This document shows, in pieces, positions 18,347 through 27,981 of a stretch of DNA of 64,000 nucleotides. Numbering within the stretch: position 1 is the stretch's first letter; every line of letters starts with the position of its first letter. The notes below the pieces were generated by a model that saw only the letters and a list, made by a program, of their open reading frames with translations, was not told the origin of the DNA and did not search any database. The stretch is from Methanoregulaceae archaeon (GTDB taxonomy: Archaea > Halobacteriota > Methanomicrobia > Methanomicrobiales > Methanospirillaceae): assembly GCA_015660885.1 (NCBI GenBank), contig JACTUB010000012.1, positions 1-64,000 on the forward strand. The letters run 5' to 3'. The translations under genes were made by a program, and so were the position numbers.

Positions 18347-18823
18347 TTATGGGTTCCTCTTTGCCAGAATGACATCAACCTTGACACGATACCCTTTCAT
18401 CTCGATTTCATAGGGCCCGGTATTATACATCGGTATCAGGTGGTGGAGTTCAAAACCGTAGGTATTACCATACCCATACGTGTCTGTTTGTCCAGTATCC
18501 CTGTTGGTTACGTTCATCGTAAACCAGCTATCAGTTAGATTATCAGTGAGCGGAAGCACATCAAACCCGATTCCCCACGTGGCATTGTCCACCCTGACAT
18601 CTCGCACATAATTATCCTTCACACTCTGGAAAGAATACGACTCCTTCAGGTAATGATCACCAAGGGTGAAAGAGGGTTGTGGAGCGGGAATCGTTGTGGT
18701 CTGTGATACCGCAGTTGTTTGTTCAGGAGTTGGTGCCGGAGCAACGGGTCCAGGACCCTGAGTACATCCGGCAATAATTACCGAAACGATAAGCATAGGA
18801 ATAACGAAAATGCGGATTTTCAT
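18347..18823 (-). CDS. Predicted lipoprotein, 158 aa
   Basis: Secreted protein with a lipoprotein signal: hydrophobic MKIRIFVIPMLIVSVIIAGC, lipobox IAGC with Cys20 as the lipid-carrying residue. A Pro/Thr/Gln-rich linker (about 22-48) precedes a beta-rich domain of about 105 residues without a recognised family. Anchored outside the cell, under or in the S-layer. Cotranscribed with the membrane protein downstream. Function unknown. Confidence 0.75.
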   Translation of the reverse strand: MKIRIFVIPMLIVSVIIAGCTQGPGPVAPAPTPEQTTAVSQTTTIPAPQPSFTLGDHYLKESYSFQSVKDNYVRDVRVDNATWGIGFDVLPLTDNLTDSWFTMNVTNRDTGQTDTYGYGNTYGFELHHLIPMYNTGPYEIEMKGYRVKVDVILAKRNP

Positions 18824-18973
18824 ATGGGTGAGTGTTGGGGGGAGCGGATATATTATTTTTCATTAATGTACTGTACAATTCCAGCCTGTCTTTTTCGTCC
18901 AGTATGGATGAAAGATTTAAAAATTACGTCATTGAGGAAATGATTCAGGAAATGGAATCACGTTTCAGTCATC

Positions 18974-20179
18974 TTATTCGAATGAAAACAGTGTATCCTG
19001 CCGTGTCGGTTTTTTGATATGCAGAACCTCACAACCGACTTCGGCAACCAAATCCCTGTGCTCGGGAAGTGTATACACACCAAGACGCCATTGTTCACGC
19101 CGGGTTGCATTGAGGGTGTGGATACGTGGGGAGATCTCCTTAAAACCGACTACTGTATGCCTGTTCTTCACCCGGACACCGAGCGACATCTCGCTGGGAA
19201 TCAAGGGGATATCCACCAGAACCTGATGCGGCATAAGACCGGCATCTGAGGCGATCTTTATAGCGAATTCCCGGCATTTTTCAATCGGTACTCCCTGCTC
19301 GAATAATGGTGTACTAATCTGATCACTTCCTGCATAAATCGCTCGTTTATAGAGCCGTCGCTCATAGAGCCGGAACGCAAGATCACGGGCGACGGGATTT
19401 TCAGATGTCTGCAGCGCATGCAAGCAGCTCGCATCATCCATCTTAAAGAGTGACTCGGCAACTTCCTGTGTTGCACCATCAAGATGCTCCAGTACGGCGA
19501 GCTGGTACATACTCTCTCCAATCCGGCTCACATGATGAAAATAGACGGTCGGCCGCATCAGGGTGCGTGCGATGAGCAGCGATTCTGCCGCATTCACCCC
19601 ATTTTCATCAAGAACTGTTCCCTCACTGGTCCTGATCAGGTGCCGGATCAGGCGCTGGGCATCAACTGACCCATAGGACGCACCGGTGTAATAGGCATCC
19701 CTGAGAAGGTAATCCATCCGGTCAACATCCAGATCGCCATGAATTATTCCGGACAGGGAATGCTTCCCCTTCACCACGGCACAGAGTTCGTTGGGATCAA
19801 TTTCCCATGCAAGAAGCACAGCTGCCAGGTTATCGACGATCATTTCAATATCATCATGGGAACGACCCCAGAATTTCTCCATGAGTGGTTCGCTTGCATG
19901 AGAGAAGGGTCCGTGTCCGATGTCATGGAGTAGTGCTGCAGCGACCACCAGCGTATGCTCAGTATCGGAAAGCCCAAACCGGTGCGAGGCTACATCGGCG
20001 AGAAACATGGTACCAAGCGAGTGTTCAAAGCGCGTATGGTTGGCTCCTGGATATACGAGATACGAAAAACCAAGCTGTTTAATATAGCGGAGGCGCTGGA
20101 GTACCGGCGAATCGAGTAGGGCAAGTGCAAAATCCTCCACCTCAATATAGCCATGGACCGGGTCTTTTATGATCTTCAC
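18974..20179 (-). CDS. HD-domain phosphohydrolase (SAMHD1/dGTPase-like)
   Basis: Metal-dependent phosphohydrolase of the HD superfamily, related to dNTP triphosphohydrolases. The metal ligands are visible as H53 (TRFEHSLGT), H85-D86 (ALLHDIGHGPFSH) and the later Asp in DLDVDRMDYLLRDAYYTG. I start the protein at GTG 20179, which yields the family-like beginning MKIIKDPVHGYIEV (401 aa). The frame is open up to 20302, but that would overlap cofD and pass through its promoter. Likely role is nucleotide-pool control; the substrate cannot be told from sequence. Confidence 0.9.
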   Translation of the reverse strand: MKIIKDPVHGYIEVEDFALALLDSPVLQRLRYIKQLGFSYLVYPGANHTRFEHSLGTMFLADVASHRFGLSDTEHTLVVAAALLHDIGHGPFSHASEPLMEKFWGRSHDDIEMIVDNLAAVLLAWEIDPNELCAVVKGKHSLSGIIHGDLDVDRMDYLLRDAYYTGASYGSVDAQRLIRHLIRTSEGTVLDENGVNAAESLLIARTLMRPTVYFHHVSRIGESMYQLAVLEHLDGATQEVAESLFKMDDASCLHALQTSENPVARDLAFRLYERRLYKRAIYAGSDQISTPLFEQGVPIEKCREFAIKIASDAGLMPHQVLVDIPLIPSEMSLGVRVKNRHTVVGFKEISPRIHTLNATRREQWRLGVYTLPEHRDLVAEVGCEVLHIKKPTRQDTLFSFE

Positions 20180-20196
20180 GGATTCACTAAAAGAAT

Positions 20197-20218
20197 CTTC
20201 ATATACATCGCATAAAAG
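20197..20218. promoter_or_regulatory. Overlapping divergent promoters of the HD gene and cofD
   Basis: Only 48 bases separate the two genes. On the plus strand CTTCATATACATC (from about 20197) fits a TATA box for a near-leaderless cofD start at 20228. On the minus strand ACTTTTATGCGA (from about 20219) fits one for the HD gene start at 20179. The two boxes nearly touch, so the genes may compete for transcription factors. Confidence 0.45.
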
Positions 20219-20227
20219 TATTGAGTA

Positions 20228-21130
20228 ATGATCACATTCCTTTCTGGCGGAACCGGCACCCCGAAGCTCCTGCGGGGCATGCAGAAGGTGATGGACCGGC
20301 ATGACATATCTGTTATTGTTAATACTGCCGAGGATATCTGGATATCAGGAAATCACATATCACCGGATCTTGACACGGTCATGTACCTTTTTGCCGGGAT
20401 TCTCAATACTAATACGTGGTGGGGGGTCAGGAACGATTCGTTTACAACCCATGACGAGATCACCCGTCTCGGCATTGATGAGTTCATCACAATCGGTGAT
20501 AGGGACCGGGCGGTACATATCGCCCGTGGTGAGATGATGAGAAATGGGATGCGCCTGACCAATGCAACGAAAATTCTCTGTGACAGGTTCGGCGTCCGGG
20601 AGAATGTTCTTCCGATGACGGATACCGAAGTTACAACACAGGTAAAAACTGCACTCGGCCTCATCCACTTCCAGGAATACTGGGTACATGCAAAAGGGAA
20701 GATCGAGATCGAGAAGGTGGTGTGGAGTTATAAGAATCCGCCCGTGGCAACTGAGGAAGGGCTTGCGGTGATTGAAGCGAGCGAGGCCGTGGTAATCGGA
20801 CCGTCCAATCCGATCACCAGCATTTCCCCGATTCTGGCATGTGAAGGAATGAAACATGCTATCAGGGATAAATTGGTAATAACCGTGAGTCCCTTTCTTG
20901 GCAATACCCCATTCAGCGGTCCCGCCGGCGCTCTCATGCAGGCAGCAGGATTTGAACCCAGCTCACGAGGGACTTTCGATTGCTTCGAAGGGATTACCGA
21001 TATCTTCGTGCAGGATATCCGCGATCCCGTCAAGGTAGGTAATTCTGTCAGATTTGACACACTGATGACAAGTGAAGAAAAGAGTGTGGCGCTTGCCAGT
21101 GAGATCCTCAGCCTCGCAAAGGGGGGTTGA
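20228..21130 (+). CDS. cofD: 2-phospho-L-lactate transferase CofD
   Basis: Makes coenzyme F420-0 by joining the lactyl (or enolpyruvyl) phosphate unit to the deazaflavin Fo; F420 is the main hydride carrier in methanogenesis. The protein starts [18 protein letters not shown], the family's nucleotide-binding loop, and continues with [20 protein letters not shown] and [13 protein letters not shown]. 300 residues is full length. No Shine-Dalgarno site is visible and a TATA-like box lies about 28 bases upstream, so the mRNA is probably leaderless. Confidence 0.96.
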   Translation: MITFLSGGTGTPKLLRGMQKVMDRHDISVIVNTAEDIWISGNHISPDLDTVMYLFAGILNTNTWWGVRNDSFTTHDEITRLGIDEFITIGDRDRAVHIARGEMMRNGMRLTNATKILCDRFGVRENVLPMTDTEVTTQVKTALGLIHFQEYWVHAKGKIEIEKVVWSYKNPPVATEEGLAVIEASEAVVIGPSNPITSISPILACEGMKHAIRDKLVITVSPFLGNTPFSGPAGALMQAAGFEPSSRGTFDCFEGITDIFVQDIRDPVKVGNSVRFDTLMTSEEKSVALASEILSLAKGG

Positions 21131-21158
21131 TCCCTAATTTGGCCAAATTTTTGCAAAC

Positions 21159-21168
21159 CTATATAATA
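21159..21168 (+). promoter_or_regulatory. TATA box of the PEGA lipoprotein gene
   Basis: CTATATAATA, about 37 bases before the ATG at 21201, predicts a leader of about ten bases that still includes the GGGAG ribosome site. Confidence 0.55.
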
Positions 21169-21200
21169 CCGCGCAATAAGGGTTATCGTGGGAGATATGA

Positions 21201-22106
21201 ATGAACCGGAAGATTGTCCTAACAATTCTGATATCTTGCGTTTTAATATCCGGATGTTTATCGAACGAGAGCTCTGGGAAAGGTACTCTTCTACTTACCT
21301 CATCACCGTCCGGTGCTGAAGTATACCTCGATGGTCAATATCAGGGTAGCACTCCCTGCACCATCACCAATGTGGAACCAGGAAACCATACGCTTGAATA
21401 CCGTTATTCTGGATATCAGAGCTGGTCATCCGGTATTACGGTTTCTTCCGGTACGTCTCATTTTTTCGCTGCATTAAAATCTCAAGGAAATACATCGTTG
21501 ACTCAGGACAAAACCGGTCTAAATACAACTTCACCAACAAAAGTGGCGGTCCAGGCGAGTAAAGCCTTAATGGTAATTGGAGAAACAAATTTGTTTTCAG
21601 GAACATGTTTCGGCTGTAATAAAGTGTTATTGACACTTTACGGCCCCGGATATTACGCACAAGGTGTTTCTCTGGATCCACAAAAAACCAATTCTGCTGA
21701 TGCATGGAGTTATACGTGGAATCCGGGCTACACTATTCAGTCAGGCTGGTATACACTGGTAGTGGAAGATGTGAATAAAACCACATCCGACAGGGTCGAG
21801 TTCTCGATCGTGGGAGGGGGAGAAGTTTCCATTTCATCGAACAGCTATTCAGCTATCAGGGGAGATACCCTGAGATTGTCAGGCCAATGTACAACGGGCG
21901 CTCAAAATGTTCTACTCGTATTATTCGGGCCTGAACGATTCTCCAGCGGTATTGAATTGGGTTCCGTATCAGTCACAGCAGATAAAACCTGGAACTTCAG
22001 GTATTATCTCGATTCATCAATGCCCGTAGGACTCTATACAATATATGTCTATGATATCCCCAAAACAGCATCCAGTACTACACAATTCACCGTCAGCTCT
22101 GCATGA
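21201..22106 (+). CDS. PEGA-domain lipoprotein, 301 aa
   Basis: Secreted, lipid-anchored surface protein. Signal MNRKIVLTILISCVLISGC with the lipobox ISGC (Cys19). A PEGA domain covers about 27-95 (SSPSGAEVYLDGQYQGSTPC), a beta domain often found in archaeal S-layer-associated proteins. Two homologous beta-sandwich repeats follow, about 112-205 and 208-300; both share the LLxLxGPxxxxxGxxL and WxxxxxGxYTxxVxD patterns, so this part is an internal duplication. Probably a cell-surface binding or structural role; ligand unknown. Confidence 0.85.
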   Translation: MNRKIVLTILISCVLISGCLSNESSGKGTLLLTSSPSGAEVYLDGQYQGSTPCTITNVEPGNHTLEYRYSGYQSWSSGITVSSGTSHFFAALKSQGNTSLTQDKTGLNTTSPTKVAVQASKALMVIGETNLFSGTCFGCNKVLLTLYGPGYYAQGVSLDPQKTNSADAWSYTWNPGYTIQSGWYTLVVEDVNKTTSDRVEFSIVGGGEVSISSNSYSAIRGDTLRLSGQCTTGAQNVLLVLFGPERFSSGIELGSVSVTADKTWNFRYYLDSSMPVGLYTIYVYDIPKTASSTTQFTVSSA

Positions 22107-22357
22107 GTTTAATAAACAATTTTTTTCTGGTAGTATTCACCCCGAATTTTCATAAGATCAAAAAATATGCGGTATATTAAAAAATTTCAAAGGAGAGAGA
22201 AAAGGCCCGCTGAATTCGTGTATTCCTAATCCATTCCGGACTTGCTTTACACCCATTGAAATTTCTCATAAAAATACACAGATCTGTCAAAAAAACGGTT
22301 AAATTATCCCAAGGGTGAGAAAAACCCGTCGCACGTATCCGATACCTATTTGAAGGA

Positions 22358-22366
22358 TTTTATACT
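22358..22366 (+). promoter_or_regulatory. TATA box before the 401-aa HEAT protein
   Basis: TTTTATACT lies about 28 bases before the ATG at 22390, predicting an mRNA with a very short or no leader. Confidence 0.45.
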
Positions 22367-22389
22367 AATATTCGTTCGGAGAAGTTTTT

Positions 22390-23595
22390 ATGGGTATTAC
22401 AAAGAAATTCCTTAACCTGTTTAAATCGGGAAAAGCTGACGAGGAGGGAGAGAGGGAAAAGGAGTTTGTGCGCCTCCGTGATCAGACGGTGCACTATGAG
22501 AACTTCCTTACGGCACTTAGTGAGGGTGATCTTGATGCCCGATGGAGTGCGGTACGATCGGTCGGTGATCTTGGTGAACCGTTCATCGGACCGCTTATCC
22601 ATGGACTTAAGGATGAGTACTGGATCATCCGGCGTGAATCTGCTGATACACTCGGCAAGATTGGCGTTCCGGCTGTCGGGCCATTGATTGAGGCTTTTCA
22701 GGAGCCGGGTGACGATGTACGGCAAGAGATCGTACATGCGCTCCAGTTAATAGGTGAACCAGCAGTAGGTTCCCTGATTCAGGCACTGAAACACAACCAT
22801 CCGTTTATCCGAAGAGGTGCCGTTCAGGCACTCGGAATTATTAGTGAAGCCCGAGCTGTTCCCCACCTCATCGAATCCCTCAAAGACCCAGATGCCAGAG
22901 TCCGCAAGGAGAGCGCAGTAGCTCTTGGCCGCATCGGGGATCCTCAAGCAGTCAGGTCACTCATCGAAACACTCAATGATACAAAGGAGTCCGTCCGAAT
23001 GGCTGCGATGGCAACTCTCTGTTCCCTCGGTGAGCCATCAATACTCCCCCTCATTCGCGCACTCACCGATTCAAACGAGGATATCTGCCGAAGGGCGACC
23101 CTCGCCCTAGTCACCATTGGCGAACCTTCGGTGGACACGTTGATCAAAGCACTCGGTGATCAGAACCCGGGGATCCGCAGGGGTTCGGTTGAAGTGCTTG
23201 GCCAGATCGGAAATACCAAGGCGATTCCCCCCATCATGGAAGCCCTCGATGATCCCGACAGGTCAGTCCGCATTGAAGTTGTGAAAGCACTCGCCGCTCT
23301 GGGAGTCCCCGCTATTGCGCCACTCATGCAGGCTTTCCGCGAGGGAGACGTAATGATGAGGACAAGTGCTATGGAGGCACTGTGGATGCTCGGGCAACCT
23401 GCGACAACTCCCCTTATAATGGTATTGAAAGACGATCAGAGCGATGTACGGAAACGGGCAGCCCTCCTTCTTGGCGAGATCGGCGACCAGAAAGCAGTTG
23501 ACCATCTGACCGGCCTTCTCAATGATGAGAATGTTGCTGTAAGACGGGAAGCATTCGAAGCGCTTGAGATGATCAAGAAGCGAACTGCACAATAA
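22390..23595 (+). CDS. HEAT-repeat protein, 401 aa
   Basis: Long array of about eleven to twelve HEAT/PBS-lyase-like repeats from residue 38 to the end, each near 31 residues (AVxALGxIGxxxAVxxLIxxL). The first 37 residues are charged and start MGITKKFLNLFKSGKADEEG. Same family as the two HEAT proteins at 1187-2683, although not adjacent. Likely a cytoplasmic solenoid scaffold for protein-protein contacts. No catalytic motif is visible and no partner can be named. Neighbours (lipoprotein upstream, threonine ammonia-lyase downstream) give no functional link. Confidence 0.85.
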   Translation: MGITKKFLNLFKSGKADEEGEREKEFVRLRDQTVHYENFLTALSEGDLDARWSAVRSVGDLGEPFIGPLIHGLKDEYWIIRRESADTLGKIGVPAVGPLIEAFQEPGDDVRQEIVHALQLIGEPAVGSLIQALKHNHPFIRRGAVQALGIISEARAVPHLIESLKDPDARVRKESAVALGRIGDPQAVRSLIETLNDTKESVRMAAMATLCSLGEPSILPLIRALTDSNEDICRRATLALVTIGEPSVDTLIKALGDQNPGIRRGSVEVLGQIGNTKAIPPIMEALDDPDRSVRIEVVKALAALGVPAIAPLMQAFREGDVMMRTSAMEALWMLGQPATTPLIMVLKDDQSDVRKRAALLLGEIGDQKAVDHLTGLLNDENVAVRREAFEALEMIKKRTAQ

Positions 23596-23732
23596 CCGCC
23601 CATAAATCTTTTTTCATCGCTCAATATTCAATGAATCCATTTTCAGATGAACAGCTCTGGTATGATCGAGATAATAAGGATAATGGAATTATTCTTCAGG
23701 CGTAACCATCATAACTTCCCGGATACATTCTC

Positions 23733-24944
23733 ATGTGCATGATCTCTCTCGCAGATATCCAAGCGGCCGAAACAAGGATTTTTCCGCATATCATCCGCAC
23801 CCCCCTTGTGCATTCACCCACCATTTCCGAGATGACCGGGGCAAATGTCTATCTCAAACTCGAAACGCTTCAGAAAGCAGGATCGTTCAAGGTTCGGGGG
23901 GCTACTAACAAGATTCTTTCTTATGTCAATACGACGGGAGAACAGGGTGTAGTCGCTGCTTCGGCCGGGAATCACGCTCAGGGTGTCGCAGTAGCGGCAC
24001 ATTCTGCCGGCATTCCCGCAACTATCGTAATGCCAGAATGGTCTTCCCTCACAAAGCAGGAAGCGACCAAGAGTTATGGGGCCCAGGTTATCATTCATGG
24101 CCTGACCCTGGAAGAGAGCATAGAGAAAGCACGGGAGATAGCACGCAAAGGGAATATCTTCATCCACCCGTATGATGATGATGCTGTGATTGCCGGGCAG
24201 GGAACCATAGCGCTCGAGATCCTCCATGATCTGCCAGGTACAGATATGATTGTGGTACCGGTAGGAGGGGGAGGTCTTATCGCAGGTATTGCAACCGCAG
24301 CAAAAGCGATGAAGCCGGACATCATTATCATCGGAGCCCAGGCAAGCACGTGCCCATCTGCCGGAGAGGCGCTCCGCCATGGCTCCCCGTGCCGGATTCA
24401 GGCAGGAAAAACCATTGCCGATGGTATCCGGGTTGCAGAGACCGGTATTCATACATTTTCCCTCATACAACGATATGTCGATCGACACGTACTTGCATCT
24501 GAAGAGGAGATTGCCGATGCGATGCTGTTGCTTCTTGAACGGAAACACGTAGTCGCAGAAGGTGCCGGTGCTGTACCGCTCGCTACTCTCATGAACGGTT
24601 CCATCGATGTGCCTTCAGGCAGCAATGTTGTTCTCGTCATCAGCGGGGGAAATGTTGAAAGTGCCCTGCTCTTCCGGGTCATCCGGCAATCGCTCGTCCG
24701 CCAGGGACGCATCATGCGTTTTTCAGTGTTGCTCGATGACCAGCCTGGCACACTTGCCCGGATTCTGACCTCGATCGCACACGAACGGGGCAATATTCTT
24801 CAAATCCATCACTTACAAGGAGAAAGTGATATCCCCGTACTGATGGCGAGGGTGAACATTGAACTGGAGACACGAGGCTGGAACCATATCAAGGAGATTA
24901 AAAAAGTGCTGGCGGTTGCCGGGTACGATATCCGGATGGAGTGA
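23733..24944 (+). CDS. ilvA: Threonine ammonia-lyase (biosynthetic/catabolic type with ACT domain)
   Basis: PLP enzyme that converts threonine to 2-oxobutyrate and ammonia, feeding isoleucine synthesis. The PLP lysine is K53 in KAGSFKVRGATNK; the phosphate-binding glycine loop is VPVGGGGLIAGIA (about 176-188); SGGNVE follows near residue 307. A C-terminal ACT domain (about 327-403, VLLDDQPGTLARILTSIA) implies amino-acid feedback control. 403 residues matches the short single-ACT class. Second ATG two codons in is also possible. In methanogens 2-oxobutyrate can also come from the citramalate route. Confidence 0.92.
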   Translation: MCMISLADIQAAETRIFPHIIRTPLVHSPTISEMTGANVYLKLETLQKAGSFKVRGATNKILSYVNTTGEQGVVAASAGNHAQGVAVAAHSAGIPATIVMPEWSSLTKQEATKSYGAQVIIHGLTLEESIEKAREIARKGNIFIHPYDDDAVIAGQGTIALEILHDLPGTDMIVVPVGGGGLIAGIATAAKAMKPDIIIIGAQASTCPSAGEALRHGSPCRIQAGKTIADGIRVAETGIHTFSLIQRYVDRHVLASEEEIADAMLLLLERKHVVAEGAGAVPLATLMNGSIDVPSGSNVVLVISGGNVESALLFRVIRQSLVRQGRIMRFSVLLDDQPGTLARILTSIAHERGNILQIHHLQGESDIPVLMARVNIELETRGWNHIKEIKKVLAVAGYDIRME

Positions 24945-25201
24945 ATCCGGCACGGGAAATTAAGAGAACCTCGCTTTATACGTAACCCCCCATCGTCTTA
25001 ATCCTGTTCTCCCTTCAGATTTCATTTGATTCCCATAAAAAATTTCGGAACCCACTATTTTTTTCCGGATTTATTGTATTCTCACGGGAAAATTTGTTTA
25101 TAATCCTGAAAAGAAATTTTCAATAACCTGCGAAAATTTTATAATAATTTCTAATCATTGGGTAAGAATGAAAAAATCCAAAAAAACTTTTTGGGTACCT
25201 T

Positions 25202-25870
25202 TTATTTCAGTTCGCCTATTCCCTTCCAATAGTCGTATTCGTGCTTCCAGAGATCTTTATTGAACGTTACAAGACGTTTGAAGTACTCTTTGCGTTCCGC
25301 ATGAATTTTCTGCTGTGCTGGATCCTTCCATTGCGTCCGGATTGCATCAGCCAGCTTCCTGCCTAGCGCCTTTGCCTGATTTTCCGCAGGCACTATTGCA
25401 TTCGGATCAGCACCGAGAAGTACTGCCACTTTTCCAACCGTTGTCGCACCGAGATTACACATCGTTGCGTTCATATAGTCCGCAACCTCGTCTGCCATTG
25501 AACCCCCTGCGGTGGAGACTGCACAACCGTACTTTCCGGTAAATGACTGGCAATGAATCGAATCCGCCATCCTGTCGAGAAGGGTCTTGAGCTGGGCAGT
25601 AACCGAGTTGATATAATTTGGCGAGCCCCAGACAATACCGTCAGAATCCAGCATCTTCTCCAGAATTACCGGATAATCGTCATCATGGATGCATTCACCC
25701 TTGGCGTAACACGTACCACACGCAGTACAGTATTTAATTTCCAGACTGCATATGTCCACAAATGTTACATCCGCACCTGTCTGCCGTGCTCCCTCAAGGA
25801 CACTCATAACGAGCCGGCGTGTCTGACTTTTCTCCCTTCTCGGGCTTGCGCTGATGCCTATTATCTTCAT
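25202..25870 (-). CDS. Flavodoxin-like NAD(P)H-dependent FMN reductase / iron-sulfur flavoprotein family
   Basis: Flavoprotein of the family that includes methanogen iron-sulfur flavoproteins. FMN-phosphate loop SASPRREKSQTRRLV near residue 7, the compact cysteine motif CTACGTCYAKGEC (about 46-58) that in ISF holds a [4Fe-4S] cluster, and SPNYINSVTAQLKTLLDRM near residue 80. It carries four Cys in a spacing close to the ISF pattern. Role in the family: electron transfer, often oxidative-stress defence. The start at ATG 25870 is favoured by GGAG eight bases upstream; the frame is open to 25900. Confidence 0.88.
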   Translation of the reverse strand: MKIIGISASPRREKSQTRRLVMSVLEGARQTGADVTFVDICSLEIKYCTACGTCYAKGECIHDDDYPVILEKMLDSDGIVWGSPNYINSVTAQLKTLLDRMADSIHCQSFTGKYGCAVSTAGGSMADEVADYMNATMCNLGATTVGKVAVLLGADPNAIVPAENQAKALGRKLADAIRTQWKDPAQQKIHAERKEYFKRLVTFNKDLWKHEYDYWKGIGELK

Positions 25871-26094
25871 CAATAATTCTCCATGTAGTGATTTCATCAT
25901 TGGAATATAAAGATGTGCACGACGAGAAAGTCATTCCTTCCAATGCCGTAATGGAACGTAGAGAATGAAAAATTTGTTTGAGATAAGAAAAAGCTGTAAT
26001 TTTTTTTATTGTCTAGTACTATAGCGGGAAATAGGAACCTGCGAATTGGGATAACCTATGACTGATTATGAGTGAACTATAAGAAGGAAGGAAT

Positions 26095-26560
26095 TACCAT
26101 ATCTCAAAAAACCGGCTGGAGACGATGGTTGATGGTATCTTTGCGATCGAAATGACCCCCTTATACCGGGCATTAATCCTCCCGGACCTGCCGTATCCCG
26201 GGCTAAAACTATGTTTCCTGATATGATTTTCGATCTCATTCATCAGTTCTTTAGTTTTATTTTCTAATTCTTGCGAGATTCTGGCTGAGTCATCATCGCC
26301 AGTTCCATTTCATCTGCGCGGTGACCCTCGTTTGCTCTGGATCAACTCCTCTTCCTCATTTGCAGTGTTTTCATACCGTTCTCCATGGATGTGGCCGGGG
26401 ACTATCCCGAAGTCCTGATCGCCATCCTGCTTTTCCCCATCAATATTCTGATTATCGAGCTTATCTTCACGTACCAGGTGCATTATATTTCAAAATACGA
26501 ACACCTGTGCGATCCCGGGGCTGACAAGAACTTCCTGCAATTATATCTTGTTCGATCCAT
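26095..26560 (+). pseudogene. Broken TMEM175/DUF1211 potassium-channel-like gene
   Basis: No intact frame exists, but pieces in different frames match the TMEM175 family in order: NRLETMVDGIFAIEMT near 26110-26155 (the family's helix-1 signature), then PDLPYPGLK, DMIFDLIHQFFS near 26222-26260, FLILARFWLSHHRQFHFI near 26262-26316, LLWIN near 26335, and IPFSMDVAGDYPEVLIAILLF near 26371-26435 with one more membrane helix. At least three frameshifts are needed to join them, and the first piece has no intact start. Upstream and downstream genes are intact, which speaks for gene decay and not poor sequence. Ends are approximate. Confidence 0.75.
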
Positions 26561-26628
26561 GATGACCCCGAAACCCCATGCCCATAAAATCCATTATACC
26601 CTGCGCCCCATAGGTATAGGATTTCATC

Positions 26629-27921
26629 ATGCGCATTCCCATACAATCAGTCACACCTGAGAGCGGCCATGCAGAAGTCTGCGGCTGGGTCCACGAGGTG
26701 CGGGATCTTGGAGGTCTTGCCTTCTTTTTGATCCGCGACCGGACAGGTATCATCCAGGTAACCCTCCCAAAAAAGAGAACTTCAGAAGCGGTACTGACTG
26801 CTGCAAAGCAGGTATCCCGCGAATCGGTCGTCCGGGTCGCAGGTATGGTCAAAGCTATTGACAAGGCACCAGGCGGGCGCGAGCTCGTACCTGATGTATT
26901 CGAGATCATCAGTATGGCAGACAGCCCCCTCCCTCTTGATGTTGTAGAGAAGGTTCCCGCTGATCTGGATACGCGGCTTGATGCCCGGTTCCTCGACGCC
27001 CGAAGACCAAGGGTTGCCGCTGTTTTCCAGATTCGTAGCGCTGCTATGCATGTCATCAACCAGTACCTGCATCATGAAGGATTCATCAATATCACCACCC
27101 CCAAGATCGTTGCTGCAGCAACCGAAGGCGGCACTGATCTGTTCCCGATTGCATATTTTAACAAGGAGGCGTTTCTCAACCAGAGCCCGCAGCTCTACAA
27201 GCAGATGATGATGGCAGCCGGATTTGAGAAAGTCTATGAGATCGGGCCAATTTTCCGGGCGGAGGAGCATAACACGACCAAACATCTGAATGAGGCTACG
27301 TCGATCGATATCGAAGTCTCCTATGCTGATCATCATGAGGTAATGCGAATCCTTGAAGAGCTGATAGTTAAAACCTACGAATACGTCAATACGACATGCA
27401 GCGATCAGCTCTCCAGCCTCGAGATCTCCGATTTTGTCGTCCCAAAACCGCCGTTCCCCCGTCTTCCATACTGTGAAGCAATCGAGATCGCAAAGAAGAG
27501 GATCGAAGACCCGATCGAGTACGGCGATGATATCAGTCCTGCTGCGGAGAGAGCGCTCGGATCGGAGATGGGCGGGCACTACTTCATCGTTAACTGGCCC
27601 AGCGAGATCCGTCCCTATTATGCCATGCCATATGAGAACGACCCCTCCATCTGTAAGGCATTTGATCTCATGCACCCGAGAATGGAGCTCTCGAGCGGTG
27701 CCCAGCGCGTCCACCAGCATGATCTTCTCGTCCAGCAGATACGGAAAAAAGGCCTGAACCCTGAAAGTTTCGAATTCTACCTTCGCCCGTTCCGGTTCGG
27801 CATGCCACCCCATGCAGGCTGGGGATTGGGGGCCGATCGGCTGGTTATGACGATGGTCGGGTTGGCAAACGTGCGCGAGGCAGTACTATTCCCGCGTGAC
27901 ATGCACCGGCTGGTTCCCTGA
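26629..27921 (+). CDS. aspS: Aspartyl-tRNA synthetase (archaeal type)
   Basis: Class II aminoacyl-tRNA synthetase. The N-terminal OB-fold anticodon-binding domain (about 1-105, [20 protein letters not shown]) is joined to the catalytic domain with motif 2 ([20 protein letters not shown], about 204-223) and motif 3 near the C terminus ([13 protein letters not shown]). 430 residues matches the archaeal/eukaryotic type. Such enzymes are often non-discriminating in archaea that make Asn-tRNA by amidation; I cannot decide that here. A TATA-like ATTATACCC about 30 bases before the ATG and no ribosome site suggest a leaderless mRNA. Confidence 0.97.
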   Translation: MRIPIQSVTPESGHAEVCGWVHEVRDLGGLAFFLIRDRTGIIQVTLPKKRTSEAVLTAAKQVSRESVVRVAGMVKAIDKAPGGRELVPDVFEIISMADSPLPLDVVEKVPADLDTRLDARFLDARRPRVAAVFQIRSAAMHVINQYLHHEGFINITTPKIVAAATEGGTDLFPIAYFNKEAFLNQSPQLYKQMMMAAGFEKVYEIGPIFRAEEHNTTKHLNEATSIDIEVSYADHHEVMRILEELIVKTYEYVNTTCSDQLSSLEISDFVVPKPPFPRLPYCEAIEIAKKRIEDPIEYGDDISPAAERALGSEMGGHYFIVNWPSEIRPYYAMPYENDPSICKAFDLMHPRMELSSGAQRVHQHDLLVQQIRKKGLNPESFEFYLRPFRFGMPPHAGWGLGADRLVMTMVGLANVREAVLFPRDMHRLVP

Positions 27922-27981
27922 CCACATACTTTTTTATCGCCGCGGTTGATTCGGTTGTACGATTAATTATCCGGATATCAT

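Noticed and set aside
23814..24548. Minus-strand frame of 244 codons.
   Set aside because: Shadow of the threonine ammonia-lyase gene.
26782..27813. Minus-strand frame of 343 codons.
   Set aside because: Shadow of aspS; the aspS translation has intact class II motifs, while this frame resembles nothing.
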